Notes under the pieces: model-generated
What the model saw: the letters and a program-made list of their open reading frames with translations, nothing else
What the model was told of the DNA's origin: nothing
Databases searched by the model: none
Made by a program: the position numbers and the translations under genes
Shown: positions 15,922 through 25,085 of the stretch, one piece after another
Layout of the letters: every line of letters begins with the position of its first letter
Position numbering within the stretch: position 1 is the stretch's first letter
Assembly: GCF_018784445.1 (NCBI RefSeq)
Contig: NZ_WQOH01000004.1
Span: 124,001-188,000 of the forward strand
Source of the DNA: Gemmiger formicilis
GTDB lineage: Bacteria; Bacillota; Clostridia; Oscillospirales; Ruminococcaceae
Length of the DNA: 64,000 bases
Reading direction: 5' to 3'

Positions 15922-17052
15922 ATGATCCCTTTTAACGTGCCCCCCTGCGTGGGCGATGAACTCGAGTATGTCAAACAGGCGATCGACTCGCACAAGATCT
16001 GCGGCGACGGCGCTTTCACCAAACAGTGCAATGCCTGGCTGGAAGAGCGTTTCCACGCCCAGAAGGTGCTGCTGACTACCAGCGGCACCACTGCGCTGGA
16101 CATGGCCATGCTGCTGTGCGACATCCAGCCCGGCGACGAGGTCATTCTGCCCAGCTTCACCTTCTCCAGCACCGCCACTTCCGCCGTGCTGGCCGGGGCC
16201 AAGCTCGTCTTTGTGGATGTGCGCCCCGACACGATGAACATTGACGAGAAGAAAATCGAGCAGGCCATCACCGACAAGACCAAGATTATCGTGGCCGTCC
16301 ACTACGCCGGTGTTGCCTGCGAGATGGACACCATCATGGACATTGCCCGCCGCCATAACCTCAAGGTCGTCGAGGACGCAGCCCAGGGCGTTATGAGCAG
16401 CTACAAGGGCAAGGCGCTGGGCACCATCGGTGATTTCGGCTGCTACTCCTTCCACGAGACGAAAAACTACTCGATGGGTGAGGGCGGTGCGCTGGTCATC
16501 AACAATCCTGACTACAACGAGCGCGCGGAGATCCTGCGCGAAAAAGGCACCAACCGCGCCAAGTTCTTCCGCGGCCAGGTGGACAAGTACACCTGGGTCG
16601 ATTTTGGCGACAGCTACCTGCCCAGCGAGCTGAATGCGGCCTACCTGTGGGCGCAGCTGCTCCACGCCGACGAGATCAACGACAACCGCATGGCGACCTG
16701 GAACGCCTACTATGCGGCCTTTAAGCCGCTGGCCGACGCGGGCAAGGTCGAGCTGCCCACCATCCCCGAGGGCTGCGTCCACAACGCGCATATGTTCTAC
16801 CTCAAGTGCAAGAATCTTGAGGAGCGCACCGCGTTCATCCGCCATTTGAAGGCCAATGACATCCTGGCGGTGTTCCATTATATCCCGCTGCACTCCGCCC
16901 CGGCGGGCGAGAAGTTCGGCCGTTTCGACGGCGAGGACGTCTATACCACCGCCGAGAGTGAGCGCCTGGTCCGCCTGCCGATGTACTACGGCCTGACCGA
17001 CGCCGACCGCGAGAAGGTCATTGCGAAAGTTTTGGAGTTCTATGCACAGTAA
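15922..17052 (+). CDS. wecE: dTDP-4-amino-4,6-dideoxygalactose transaminase (WecE/RffA type)
   Basis: A 376-aa DegT/DnrJ/EryC1-family aminotransferase, the same length as E. coli RffA. MIPFNVPPCVGDELEYV at the start, TTSGTTALDMAML (cofactor phosphate binding), VEDAAQGVMSSYKGKALG and the PLP lysine at about 181 in SFHETKNYSMGEGG are typical. It converts dTDP-4-keto-6-deoxyglucose and glutamate to dTDP-4-amino-4,6-dideoxygalactose. It heads an operon of glycosyltransferases and flippase subunits and, with the GNAT gene, predicts a 4-acetamido-4,6-dideoxy sugar. An ArnB-like pentose substrate is the main alternative. Confidence 0.85.
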   Translation: MIPFNVPPCVGDELEYVKQAIDSHKICGDGAFTKQCNAWLEERFHAQKVLLTTSGTTALDMAMLLCDIQPGDEVILPSFTFSSTATSAVLAGAKLVFVDVRPDTMNIDEKKIEQAITDKTKIIVAVHYAGVACEMDTIMDIARRHNLKVVEDAAQGVMSSYKGKALGTIGDFGCYSFHETKNYSMGEGGALVINNPDYNERAEILREKGTNRAKFFRGQVDKYTWVDFGDSYLPSELNAAYLWAQLLHADEINDNRMATWNAYYAAFKPLADAGKVELPTIPEGCVHNAHMFYLKCKNLEERTAFIRHLKANDILAVFHYIPLHSAPAGEKFGRFDGEDVYTTAESERLVRLPMYYGLTDADREKVIAKVLEFYAQ

Positions 17053-18532
17053 ACGCCTGCCCGGCTGGGCGCAGGCGGCCTGCACGGCGGCTGCGGCGCT
17101 GGTATTTCTGCTGGTGTACGAGTGGGCCGTCTACAAAGTGCCGGTCACGCAGATTTTCCTGCCCACCAGCTCCTGGAGCGACGAGGTCATTTACAGCAAA
17201 CAGCTGGCCGCCGCTGTGCGGTACGGCGCACCGCAGGGATATTTCGGCTTCAACGAGTCCCACGCCGAAGTGGGCACCTACGCGGCCTGGGGCCCGGCGG
17301 TGTTCTTCGTCTACGCGCTGCCCGGGCTGCTGCTGCGCGGGCAAAATGCGTTCCTCTGGTGCAACCTGCTGTTCGTCGCGGCAGGCTGGACGTTTTTCGC
17401 CTTGGCCGCGCGGCTGAGCTGGAAACGCCAGGCTGTGTTTGCGCTGGCGCTGGCGGCCATGAACGCACCGATCCGGTATGTGTTCTCCGCCATGCAGGAA
17501 CCGCTGCACTATGCGCTGGTGCTGGCCGTGTTGGGGTGCGGCATCCTGGCCCGGCGGGACCGGAACCGCGCCGCCTGGGGCGTACTCTGCGCCCTGTGTG
17601 CTGTGGCGACCCTTGTGCGCCCTTATGAGGCCGTGCTCTGGCTCTACCCGTTGGCGCTGGCCTGGCGCGACCGCCGCCGCGTCGCGGTTTGCGTTGTGGG
17701 CGGGGCTGTGTCGCTGGGCGGCACGCTGGTGTTGATGTCCAAATTTTATGCGCCCTATTTCTTCACAAACGTCGATATGGGCGCTTTGCAGGAGGCCGCC
17801 CACGGCCACCTGTTAGAAGCGGCCAAGGATATGGCCCGCAAGCTCATCGGTGCAATGCAGACGGTTTTTGCCGCAATGGCGTCGGATTTTGCAAACCGCA
17901 CCGGTGGGTATTACCTGTTGCTGTTCGCGCTGCTGGCCGTCGTAGTTGTCTGCCTGGCTGTGGATGCCCGGCGCGGGCGGCCCATCTTCTGGAAGGGCTG
18001 CGCCGCTGCCACGGCGGTCATCGTTTTTCTGGCGCTGATGCTGATGTATCGCCCCGGCGAGGGCTCGCGCCACACGCTGGTGCTGGACGTGCTGCTGCTG
18101 GCAAGCCTGCTGGTGGAAGATGCCCGCCCGACGGGCGGCACGGCGCTGGCTGCGGCCGCGCTGGCGCTGCTGGGTGTGGTGAACCTGGCCGACGGCTACA
18201 CGATGCCCCATTACAGCGCCGAGTGGGACGCCGAGGTCCAGCAGGTGGAAACCGTGCTGACCCATTACCGCGCCGACAGCGACGCCCCCTGGGACAACAC
18301 GGTGGCCTACGCCTTCGGCGACCCGGTACACTGCGGCCTGCTCTACGGCGTGCCCGACGGCATGGGCATCCAGTTTGACGAGGCCGCCTACCTGACCGAC
18401 CCGAACCACGAAATTTATTCCCGCTATGTGATGACTGCCGCCGACACCCCCACCGCCGCCCGATTGGACGCCGAAGGGTGGCAGGTGATTTATCAGAGTG
18501 AGAAGTGCATGATTTATATGCGCACCATGTAG
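17042..18532 (+). CDS. GT-C type polytopic glycosyltransferase (first of two paralogues)
   Basis: A 496-aa membrane protein with roughly 10-12 helices. Soon after the first helix comes an extracytoplasmic loop with an acidic pair (SWSDEVIYSKQL, Asp/Glu at about 46-47), the GT39/GT83 catalytic signature, and GAPQGYFGF...AAWGPAVFF. The C-terminal soluble tail ends the protein. Such enzymes move a sugar from a polyprenyl-phosphate carrier to an envelope acceptor outside the membrane. It starts ten bases inside wecE, so the two are translationally coupled. Homologous along its whole length to 19184-20701. Confidence 0.75.
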   Translation: MHSKRLPGWAQAACTAAAALVFLLVYEWAVYKVPVTQIFLPTSSWSDEVIYSKQLAAAVRYGAPQGYFGFNESHAEVGTYAAWGPAVFFVYALPGLLLRGQNAFLWCNLLFVAAGWTFFALAARLSWKRQAVFALALAAMNAPIRYVFSAMQEPLHYALVLAVLGCGILARRDRNRAAWGVLCALCAVATLVRPYEAVLWLYPLALAWRDRRRVAVCVVGGAVSLGGTLVLMSKFYAPYFFTNVDMGALQEAAHGHLLEAAKDMARKLIGAMQTVFAAMASDFANRTGGYYLLLFALLAVVVVCLAVDARRGRPIFWKGCAAATAVIVFLALMLMYRPGEGSRHTLVLDVLLLASLLVEDARPTGGTALAAAALALLGVVNLADGYTMPHYSAEWDAEVQQVETVLTHYRADSDAPWDNTVAYAFGDPVHCGLLYGVPDGMGIQFDEAAYLTDPNHEIYSRYVMTAADTPTAARLDAEGWQVIYQSEKCMIYMRTM

Positions 18533-18614
18533 GGGCCGGGTATGTCCGGCCCTTGCGTATAGGGCAGACGGCCGTTTTCCACCGCGCTGCGGGCCGCAGA
18601 TGTGCAGCCCCTGC
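18530..18614. repeat. Family A double-hairpin element
   Basis: Starts on the stop codon of the GT-C gene (TAGGGGCCGGG) and ends CAGCCCCTGCA. The left palindrome GGGCCGGG-TATGT-CCGGCCC is intact, the right half GGGCCGCA...TGCAGCCC degraded. Confidence 0.7.
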
Positions 18615-18647
18615 ATGGCAGCAGAATGTAAAAATAGGTGAGGCTTT

Positions 18648-19187
18648 ATGAACACACCCCAACTTCCCATCCTGGACGGCGCGGCGGTGACGCTGCGGCC
18701 CATCACGGATGCCGATACCGATTTGATCGTCAAATGGCGCAACACGCCGTCTGTGGTGCAGAACTTCATCTTCCGCCAGACCTTCACGCCGGAAATGCAC
18801 CGCAGCTGGCTGGCAACGAAGGTTGCCACCGGCCAGGTCGTGCAGTATATCATTGTGGATAAGGCCGACGGCAAGCCGGTCGGCTCGGTCTATTACCGCG
18901 ATATCGACCCCCACAACCGCAGCGCCGAGTACGGCATCTTCATCGGCGAGGAGAGTGCCCGCGGCAAGGGTCTGGGCACCGAGACGGCCCGCCTGTTCAC
19001 CGATTTCGGCTTTGCGGGGCTGCATCTGCACCGTATCAGTCTGCGCGTGCTGGCCGAAAACACCGCCGCCCGCCGCAGCTATGAAAAGGCCGGTTTTGTG
19101 CAGGAAGGCATCTTCCGCGATATGGAGCTGCTGGACGGCCAATACCGGGACGTTGTGTTTATGGCCCGCCTGGCGGAGAAGGAATGA
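18648..19187 (+). CDS. GNAT N-acetyltransferase (RimJ/RimL-like)
   Basis: A 179-aa GNAT-fold protein: LRPITDADTDLIVKWRNTP at the N terminus, acetyl-CoA loop ARGKGLGTETARL near residue 105-115 and the ENTAARRSYEKAGFVQEG motif near 150. In a nucleotide-sugar operon next to a WecE-type aminotransferase the plausible job is acetylation of the 4-amino group of the dTDP-sugar, as WecD does in enterobacteria; ribosomal-protein acetylation is the alternative. It follows the family A repeat, and its stop overlaps the next start. Confidence 0.8.
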   Translation: MNTPQLPILDGAAVTLRPITDADTDLIVKWRNTPSVVQNFIFRQTFTPEMHRSWLATKVATGQVVQYIIVDKADGKPVGSVYYRDIDPHNRSAEYGIFIGEESARGKGLGTETARLFTDFGFAGLHLHRISLRVLAENTAARRSYEKAGFVQEGIFRDMELLDGQYRDVVFMARLAEKE

Positions 19188-20701
19188 TGAAAGCAAAACC
19201 GATGCAAAAAGTCAAAACGTTTCTCGAAAAGACCCCCAATGCGCTGCTCTGCGTGTTGGGGGCAGTCGTGTTCCTTGCGGGATTTTACTTCCTGACCAGC
19301 CGCACCCCGCTGAACAAAATCTGGCTGCCCACCACGATGAACAACGACGAAGTGCTTTATAATCGCCAGGTCGTCAGCGTCATCACCCACGGCGGCCCGC
19401 AGGGGTACTTTGGCTACCAGGAGGGCACGGCGGACATTGGCCGCTATGGAACCTGGGGGCCGCTGCTCATCTGGGCCTACGCGCTGCCGGGCTTTCTGTT
19501 CGGCAGCAGCGTCAATGTGGTGCTGTGGTGCAACCTGCTGTTTATCACGCTGGGCATTGCGGTGTTTGCCCGCAGCGCTAAGCTGAACTGGTGGCAGTGC
19601 ATTGTGCTCTGCGCCGGTTTGTTTGCCATTGCCATGCCCATCCGCTCCTGCATCAGCGGCGCGTCGGAGGCCATGCACTATATGCTGGCGTTTCTCATCG
19701 TGGGCAGTGCTGCGGCGCTGCACCGCACTGATAAGACCGGCTGGCTCGCCGTCTGCGCAGTGGCCTGCGCGGTGGAAACGATCTTCCGCCCCTACGCGCT
19801 GCTGTTCTGGGTGTTCCCGCTGATGGCGGTGTGGCAGAACAAACGGCGCCGCAGCGTCTGCTTTATCACGGCAGCAGCGGGGTTCGGCGTCTCGCTCTTT
19901 GCGATGACTAAGCTGGCCGCGCCCTATTTCAGTGACGGCGGCATGGATTTTGACGGCGTGCAGTTGCTGCTGCAGGGCCACCCCATCGCGGCGATTCGCT
20001 ATGAGTGGACCCGCGCAACGGCCCTGTTGGGCAACGCCTGGCTCTACGATATCTGGCCCACCATCAAGGGCGGCAAGACTTACATCGGCGGCGGCTGCGT
20101 CACCTTCCTGGTGGTCGTGCTGGCGGCGGTGGGCTGCCTGCTTTGGGATAAGCGCAAGGGCCGCCCGGTGGTGCTGAAAGCCTGTGCCCTGTTCTGCAGC
20201 GCCGCCATTGCGCTGGTACTGCTGACGATGTATAACATCGACCCGCGCCACATGATGCTGCTTGCCATTCTGCTGCTGGGAGCTATTGTTGTGGAGGACG
20301 CCGCCCCTGCGGTGGTCTGGCTGCCGATTCTGGTCGTCCTGCTGCTGCCCATGAACTTTGAGCGTGGCAGCCAGCCGGAAATGAATGAGGTCATGGCCGC
20401 CCAGATGACTGTGGTCGAGGACGCCCTGGCTGCCGATGTGCAGACCGCCGGTGCCGATCCCTGGGACAACACGCTGGCCTACACCTACGACGACGGCGTG
20501 TTCCACGGCTACCTCTACGCCGTGCCGGACGGCATGGGCATTGAATTTGACAAAAACAGCTACCTGTGGGATGCCGAAAACCCGATCTATTCCCGCTATG
20601 TCATGTGCGGCCACGGCACCCGCGTGGAGGAACGCCTGATGGCCGAAAACTGGCAGGAGCTTGTCTCCACCGAGGATCTGGTCGTTTATAAGCGCAGTTG
20701 A
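19184..20701 (+). CDS. GT-C type polytopic glycosyltransferase (second paralogue)
   Basis: A 505-aa protein with about 11 membrane helices, a paralogue of 17042-18532. Shared landmarks include LP(T)..NDEVLYNRQ (Asp/Glu at about 52-53), GGPQGYFGYQEG...YGTWGPLLIWAYALPG and the C-terminal YAVPDGMGIEFDKNSYLWDAENPIYSRYVM. GT-C enzymes use polyprenyl-phosphate sugars on the outer membrane face. Two divergent copies in one operon suggest two acceptors or two linkages. The start at 19184 overlaps the GNAT stop; ATG 19187 is equally possible. Confidence 0.75.
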   Translation: MMKAKPMQKVKTFLEKTPNALLCVLGAVVFLAGFYFLTSRTPLNKIWLPTTMNNDEVLYNRQVVSVITHGGPQGYFGYQEGTADIGRYGTWGPLLIWAYALPGFLFGSSVNVVLWCNLLFITLGIAVFARSAKLNWWQCIVLCAGLFAIAMPIRSCISGASEAMHYMLAFLIVGSAAALHRTDKTGWLAVCAVACAVETIFRPYALLFWVFPLMAVWQNKRRRSVCFITAAAGFGVSLFAMTKLAAPYFSDGGMDFDGVQLLLQGHPIAAIRYEWTRATALLGNAWLYDIWPTIKGGKTYIGGGCVTFLVVVLAAVGCLLWDKRKGRPVVLKACALFCSAAIALVLLTMYNIDPRHMMLLAILLLGAIVVEDAAPAVVWLPILVVLLLPMNFERGSQPEMNEVMAAQMTVVEDALAADVQTAGADPWDNTLAYTYDDGVFHGYLYAVPDGMGIEFDKNSYLWDAENPIYSRYVMCGHGTRVEERLMAENWQELVSTEDLVVYKRS

Positions 20702-20717
20702 GAGGATGTACACAGCT

Positions 20718-21659
20718 ATGCAGAAAATTTCTTATGTGATTCCCTGCTACCGCTCCCAGCATACGGTGGGCGGCGTGGTGGCGGAAATTGCCGCCACAAT
20801 GCAGACGATGCCCCAGTATGACTACGAGGTCATCCTCGTCAATGACTGCTCGCCTGATAATACCATTGGCACCATCCGCAGCCTGGTGGCGGCGGACCCC
20901 CATGTGCTGGGCGTGGATCTGGCGAAAAACTTCGGCCAGCATGCTGCGTTGATGGCGGGCTTCCACAAGTGCAGCGGTGATATCGTCGTCTGCTTGGACG
21001 ACGACGGCCAGACCCCTGCCGACGAGGTGGGCAAGCTGCTGGAAAGAATTGACGCGGGCTACGACGTCGTCTACGCCAGCTATGACAGCAAACGCCAGGC
21101 GGGCTGGCGCAACTTTGGCAGTTGGGTCAACAGCAAAATGACCGAGATCATGCTGGGCAAGCCGCCGGAGCTGGTGGTCAACAGCTACTTTGCCGCCCGC
21201 CGTTTTGTGGTAGACGAGATGCTGCGCTATGAGCACTGCTACCCCTATGTCATCGGGCTGGTGCTGCGCTCCACCAAGCATATCTGCAACGTGCCGGTAC
21301 ACCACCGCGCCCGCGAGGAAGGCCGCAGCGGTTATACCTTAAGCAAACTGCTGAATCTCTGGATGAACGGCTTTACGTCGTTTTCCGTCAAGCCGCTGCG
21401 CATTGCCACCTACTTTGGCACACTGTTTGCGGCGGCAGGCTTTTTGTATCTGATCTATATTATCGTCAGCCACTTCACCAGCACAGGCGCACCCATCGGC
21501 TGGGCGTCCACCACGGCGCTGCTGCTGCTGCTGGGCGGCATGATTCTGGTCGTGCTGGGCATCATGGGTGAGTACGTCGGCCGCATCTATATGTGTGCCA
21601 ACGCCGCCCCCCAGTACGTCGAGCGCGAGGTCATCCGGCATGAGGGGGACAACGCATGA
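20718..21659 (+). CDS. GT2 family undecaprenyl-phosphate sugar transferase (ArnC/DPM1-like)
   Basis: A 313-aa protein. The GT-A domain holds ISYVIPCYRSQHTV at the start, VNDCSPDNT, and VCLDDDGQTP at about 93-102 (the metal/nucleotide DxD); GRSGYTLSKLLNLW precedes two C-terminal helices (about 230-255, 265-290), the architecture of ArnC, GtrB and CsbB. It loads a nucleotide sugar onto undecaprenyl phosphate at the inner face of the membrane. ATG 20718 is chosen with AGAGG at 20701. Its stop overlaps the first flippase gene by four bases. Confidence 0.85.
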   Translation: MQKISYVIPCYRSQHTVGGVVAEIAATMQTMPQYDYEVILVNDCSPDNTIGTIRSLVAADPHVLGVDLAKNFGQHAALMAGFHKCSGDIVVCLDDDGQTPADEVGKLLERIDAGYDVVYASYDSKRQAGWRNFGSWVNSKMTEIMLGKPPELVVNSYFAARRFVVDEMLRYEHCYPYVIGLVLRSTKHICNVPVHHRAREEGRSGYTLSKLLNLWMNGFTSFSVKPLRIATYFGTLFAAAGFLYLIYIIVSHFTSTGAPIGWASTTALLLLLGGMILVVLGIMGEYVGRIYMCANAAPQYVEREVIRHEGDNA

Positions 21660-22015
21660 AGCAGGCAAAGTGGTTCTTGCTGCTGCATATTATTTTGGGT
21701 ATCTATGCGGGCAGCAGCGTGTGCAGCAAGCTGGCCGCGCAGCAGCCGTTTTTGAGCGCGGCGTTCATCGTGCTGTACGGCCTGATGCTGCTGGCGCTGG
21801 TCGTCTATGCGGTGGGCTGGCAGCAGGTCATCAAGCATCTGCCGCTGACGACCGCCTACGCCAACAAGGCCGTCACCGTCGTGTGGGGGATCCTGCTGGG
21901 CCTGGCCGTCTTTGGCGAGGCCGTCACGCCGCGGCAAGTCATCGGCGCGGTCATTATTATCTGCGGCATCGTGCTGTTTGTGCGTGCCGATAACGAAGGG
22001 GAGGGCGGCCAATGA
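21656..22015 (+). CDS. Small multidrug resistance/EamA-type flippase subunit (ArnE-like)
   Basis: A 119-aa, four-helix DMT-superfamily protein: AKWFLLLHIILGIYAGSSVCSKLA, then TTAYANKAVTVVWGILLGLAVFGEAVTPRQ as the conserved third and fourth helices. Paired with the next gene it matches the ArnE/ArnF heterodimer that flips undecaprenyl-phosphate-aminoarabinose. The four-base overlaps on both sides show strict co-translation with the ArnC-like enzyme and the second subunit. The function is transferred from Arn and GtlB-type systems; the sugar differs. Confidence 0.75.
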   Translation: MKQAKWFLLLHIILGIYAGSSVCSKLAAQQPFLSAAFIVLYGLMLLALVVYAVGWQQVIKHLPLTTAYANKAVTVVWGILLGLAVFGEAVTPRQVIGAVIIICGIVLFVRADNEGEGGQ

Positions 22016-22359
22016 ACCAGGCACAGCTGCCCTACGTGCTGCTGTATCTGTGCAGCACGTTTTTATCCTCGGTCTCACAGGTGCTTTTGAAAAAGGCCGC
22101 CCTGCGGGAGCACAAGTCCGTCCTGGCTGAGTACACCGACTGGCGCGTGATTCTGGGTTACGGCCTGTTTGTGGGCTGCACGCTGCTGACGATGCTGGCC
22201 TACAAGGGTGTGCCGCTGAACGTCGGCCCGGTGCTGGAAGCGACCGGGTATATCTACGTCACGATCTTCGGTGTGACGATCTTCCATGAGAAGATGAACC
22301 CCAAGAAAATCATTGCGCTGGCGATGATCCTTGTGGGAATATTGGTGTATGCGCTGTAA
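22012..22359 (+). CDS. Small multidrug resistance/EamA-type flippase subunit (ArnF-like)
   Basis: A 115-aa, four-helix protein. A lumenal-type charged segment (KKAALREHKSVLAEYTDWRV) is followed by PLNVGPVLEATGYIYVTIFGVTIFHEKMNPKKIIALAMILVGI, the classic EamA/SMR tail. It overlaps the first subunit gene by four bases. Together they should translocate the sugar-lipid made by the GT2 enzyme so that the GT-C proteins can use it outside. It is the last gene of the operon; a two-hairpin terminator element follows. Confidence 0.75.
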   Translation: MNQAQLPYVLLYLCSTFLSSVSQVLLKKAALREHKSVLAEYTDWRVILGYGLFVGCTLLTMLAYKGVPLNVGPVLEATGYIYVTIFGVTIFHEKMNPKKIIALAMILVGILVYAL

Positions 22360-22365
22360 ATAAAA

Positions 22366-22500
22366 AGGCCCCCTTGTTAAAGGGGGCTGTCCGCGTGAGC
22401 GGACTGGGGGATTGCTGCGACCTTGCGGGAGTGTGCACGCTTGCCGTGCCGCCGCAGGAATCCCTTCACCTCCCTTTAACAAGGGAGGCTTTTGTTTTTT
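22366..22500. terminator. Two-hairpin bidirectional terminator (family B-like element)
   Basis: Hairpin GCCCCCTT / AAAGGGGGC at 22368-22387, 80 bp of interior with a GTCCGC/GCGGAC stem, then CCTCCCTT / AAGGGAGG at 22469-22488 followed by CTTTTGTTTTTT. On the plus strand the distal hairpin has the T-tract; on the minus strand the other hairpin is followed by TTTTTATTT. Each direction therefore gets a terminator (glycan operon and PAP2 gene). Confidence 0.7.
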
Positions 22501-23161
22501 ATAACCTCTCCGGCAGACGCCTGTGCCCGACGTCCTCGCTCTGCAAGACCGTGGCACCATAGTCCAGCGCCAAGGCCAGCAGCAGGCCGAACACCACGTC
22601 AATAACGCTGTGCTGTTTGAGCAGCATCGTGGAAAGCGTGATGGACATACACAGCACCATGGCGGCGGGGCGCATCCAGCGGCGGCGCGGGGCGTCAAAA
22701 ACCGCACTGCGGTAGTAGGCCAGCATCAGCGTGACCGAGTTGAAGACATGGATGGACGGACAGACGTTCATCGGCGTGTCGCTGCGGTAGATCATCCGCA
22801 CCAGCTGCGCGAAAATGTCGTTGCCCGGCACAAAATGCGGGCGCAGCGCCAGGCCGTTGGGCACGATGACGTAGAACAAAAGCGCCATCGTCATGCCGGT
22901 GAAGAGCGGCACGCACAGCCGCCAAAAATCCTCCCGCGGGGCCTTGTACAGCAGGTAGAACAGCGTGAACGGGATCCACGGGAACCACAAAAGATACGGT
23001 ACAATGGCATATTTGCAGAAAGGAATCACATCGTCCAACCGGCAGTGGACCCACAGGTCCGGCGTCAGGACGGTGTGTTCCAGCAGCGAGAAAAACGTTA
23101 AGTAAAACAAAGCATAGAGCGCCATGAACCAGACCGGATGGCGCGAACACCAGTTACGCAT
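22499..23161 (-). CDS. PAP2 superfamily membrane phosphatase/phosphotransferase
   Basis: A 220-aa protein with six hydrophobic segments. The conserved catalytic parts are PSIHVFNS (about 132-140, motif 2) and MLLKQHSVIDVVFG (motif 3 His and Asp, about 185-195). Motif 1 (KxxxxxxRP) is weak (NGLALRPH). That pattern resembles PAP2-like lipid phosphatases and inositol-phosphoceramide-synthase-like proteins; undecaprenyl-pyrophosphate recycling would suit the neighbouring glycan operon but is inference. Start 23161 is supported by GAAAGGGTG upstream; longer starts lack a site. Confidence 0.75.
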   Translation of the reverse strand: MRNWCSRHPVWFMALYALFYLTFFSLLEHTVLTPDLWVHCRLDDVIPFCKYAIVPYLLWFPWIPFTLFYLLYKAPREDFWRLCVPLFTGMTMALLFYVIVPNGLALRPHFVPGNDIFAQLVRMIYRSDTPMNVCPSIHVFNSVTLMLAYYRSAVFDAPRRRWMRPAAMVLCMSITLSTMLLKQHSVIDVVFGLLLALALDYGATVLQSEDVGHRRLPERL

Positions 23162-23188
23162 AGATTTACACCCTTTCGATGATGTACC

Positions 23189-23218
23189 ATTATACGCCGC
23201 CAGGGACGCATAAAGCAA
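23189..23218 (-). promoter_or_regulatory. Promoter of the PAP2 gene
   Basis: Minus strand: TTGCTT (23213-23218), 18-bp spacer, TATAAT (23189-23194), about 20 bases of leader before the ribosome site. Confidence 0.6.
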
Positions 23219-23361
23219 GCGAAAATCCGCACAAGAAATACGCGGGTTTTTGACAGGATATTGGCGGTTTTTTTGTGTGAGCCTGCTCTATATAACAGTA
23301 CGAATCGAAGGCAGGGGATATTGCGGGGAAAATGTGAAAGAGTTGTAAATTGATGGGCAGC

Positions 23362-23393
23362 AAAAAGCCTTCCCCCTCGGGGGAAGGCTCTAT
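23362..23393 (-). terminator. pyrG terminator (family B short form)
   Basis: AGCCTTCCCCC-gag-GGGGAAGGCT stem; on the minus strand it is followed by TTTTTG. The stem sequence is the same as the outer hairpins of the family B elements. Confidence 0.8.
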
Positions 23394-23403
23394 TATTACA
23401 ATT

Positions 23404-25050
23404 TTATTCCCCCAGCGACATGGGATGGTCGGTTGGGGTGTGCTCGCTCTGGTACTTCAGCGCGGCGGCGATGAAGCCCTTGAACAGCGGGTGGGCGCGG
23501 TTCGGGCGGCTCTTGAACTCGGGGTGGAACTGGGCACCCAGGTGGAAGTCACGGCCCGGAATCTCGACAGCCTCGACCAGGCGGCCGTCCGGGCTGGTGC
23601 CTGCAATGACCAGGCCCTTTTCCTCAAACTCGGCGCGGAACTCGTTGTTGAACTCATAGCGGTGGCGATGGCGCTCGTCGATGTTCAGTGTGCCGTAGCA
23701 CTCGGCCATCCTCGTGCCCGGGGTGATGGTGCAGGGGTACTTGCCCAGGCGCATCGTGCCGCCCTTCGTCTCGACACCCTGCTGATCCGGCATCAGGTCA
23801 ATGACGTTATGATGGCCCTCGGGCGTAAACTCGCTGGAATTGGCGTCGGCGTAGCCCAGCACATTGCGGGCGTACTCCATGACCATGATCTGCATACCCA
23901 GGCAGATGCCAAAGTAGGGAACATGGTTCTCCCGCGCGTACTGGGCAGCCTGGATCATGCCCTCAATGCCGCGGTCGCCGAAGCCGCCCGGCACGATGAT
24001 ACCGTCGGCGTCGCCCAGTTCCTCGGCGCAGCAGTTCTGGTCCACCAGGTGCTCACTGTCCACCCACTTGATATTGACCTTGCTCTCGTTCTCAAAACCT
24101 GCATGGTACAGGCTCTCCATGACGCTCAGGTAGGCGTCGTGCAGCTTGACATACTTGCCCACCAGCGCGATGGTGCAGGTTTTGCTGCGGGTCGCAATGC
24201 GGCTGATAAGCTCTTTCCACTCGGTCAGGTCGGTGGGCGGGGTCTGCAAGTGCAGCTGACGGGCCACTACGTTGGTCAGGCCGGCGGTTTCCAGCATCAG
24301 CGGGCACTCGTACAGGCTCGGCATCGTCAGGTTCTCAATGACGCAGTCGGGGCGCACGTTGCAGAACATACTGATCTTGCGCTTGATGTCGTTGCCCACA
24401 GGGCCGTCGGCGCGCAGGACGATGATGTTCGGCGCGATGCCCATGCCCTGCAGCTCCTTGCAGGAATGCTGGGCCGGTTTGGATTTGTACTCGTCGGAGC
24501 CGGAAATGTAGGGTACCAGCACGACATGGATGTAGCAGCAGTTCTCGGGGCCCTGCTCCAGGCCGACCTGGCGGATGGCCTCCAGGAAGGGCTGGCTCTC
24601 GATATCGCCGGTGGTACCGCCGATCTCGGTGATAACGACATCGGCCTCGGTGCTCTTGGCCAGGTTATAAATGTAGCTCTTGATCTCGTTGGTGATGTGG
24701 GGGATGATCTGCACGGTCTGGCCCAGGTAGGCGCCCTGCCGCTCCTTGTTCAGGACGTTCCAGTAGACTTTGCCGGTGGTCAGGTTGGAGTATTTGTTCA
24801 GGTTTTCATCGATAAAACGCTCATAATGGCCCAAGTCCAGGTCGGTCTCGGTGCCGTCGTCCGTCACGAACACCTCGCCGTGCTGCAAGGGGCTCATCGT
24901 GCCGGGGTCCACATTGATGTAGGGATCCAGCTTCTGGCTGGCCACCTTCAGCCCGCGGGTCTTGAGCAGACGGCCCAGGCTGGCCGCTGTGATGCCCTTG
25001 CCTAAGCCCGACACAACGCCGCCGGTCACAAAAATATACTTCGTTGCCAT
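23404..25050 (-). CDS. pyrG: CTP synthase
   Basis: A 548-aa, full-length CTP synthase, making CTP from UTP, ATP and glutamine. The N-terminal synthetase domain begins [20 protein letters not shown] (ATP loop) and carries [11 protein letters not shown]; the C-terminal class I glutamine amidotransferase has the Cys nucleophile in YFGICLGMQ at about 379 and the His/Glu pair in [15 protein letters not shown] lies before the ATG. Transcribed alone from a promoter enclosed by inverted repeats, with a hairpin terminator downstream. Confidence 0.97.
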   Translation of the reverse strand: MATKYIFVTGGVVSGLGKGITAASLGRLLKTRGLKVASQKLDPYINVDPGTMSPLQHGEVFVTDDGTETDLDLGHYERFIDENLNKYSNLTTGKVYWNVLNKERQGAYLGQTVQIIPHITNEIKSYIYNLAKSTEADVVITEIGGTTGDIESQPFLEAIRQVGLEQGPENCCYIHVVLVPYISGSDEYKSKPAQHSCKELQGMGIAPNIIVLRADGPVGNDIKRKISMFCNVRPDCVIENLTMPSLYECPLMLETAGLTNVVARQLHLQTPPTDLTEWKELISRIATRSKTCTIALVGKYVKLHDAYLSVMESLYHAGFENESKVNIKWVDSEHLVDQNCCAEELGDADGIIVPGGFGDRGIEGMIQAAQYARENHVPYFGICLGMQIMVMEYARNVLGYADANSSEFTPEGHHNVIDLMPDQQGVETKGGTMRLGKYPCTITPGTRMAECYGTLNIDERHRHRYEFNNEFRAEFEEKGLVIAGTSPDGRLVEAVEIPGRDFHLGAQFHPEFKSRPNRAHPLFKGFIAAALKYQSEHTPTDHPMSLGE

Positions 25051-25085
25051 AATTCACCCTCCATGTTCGGGGGCACACAAAAGCA

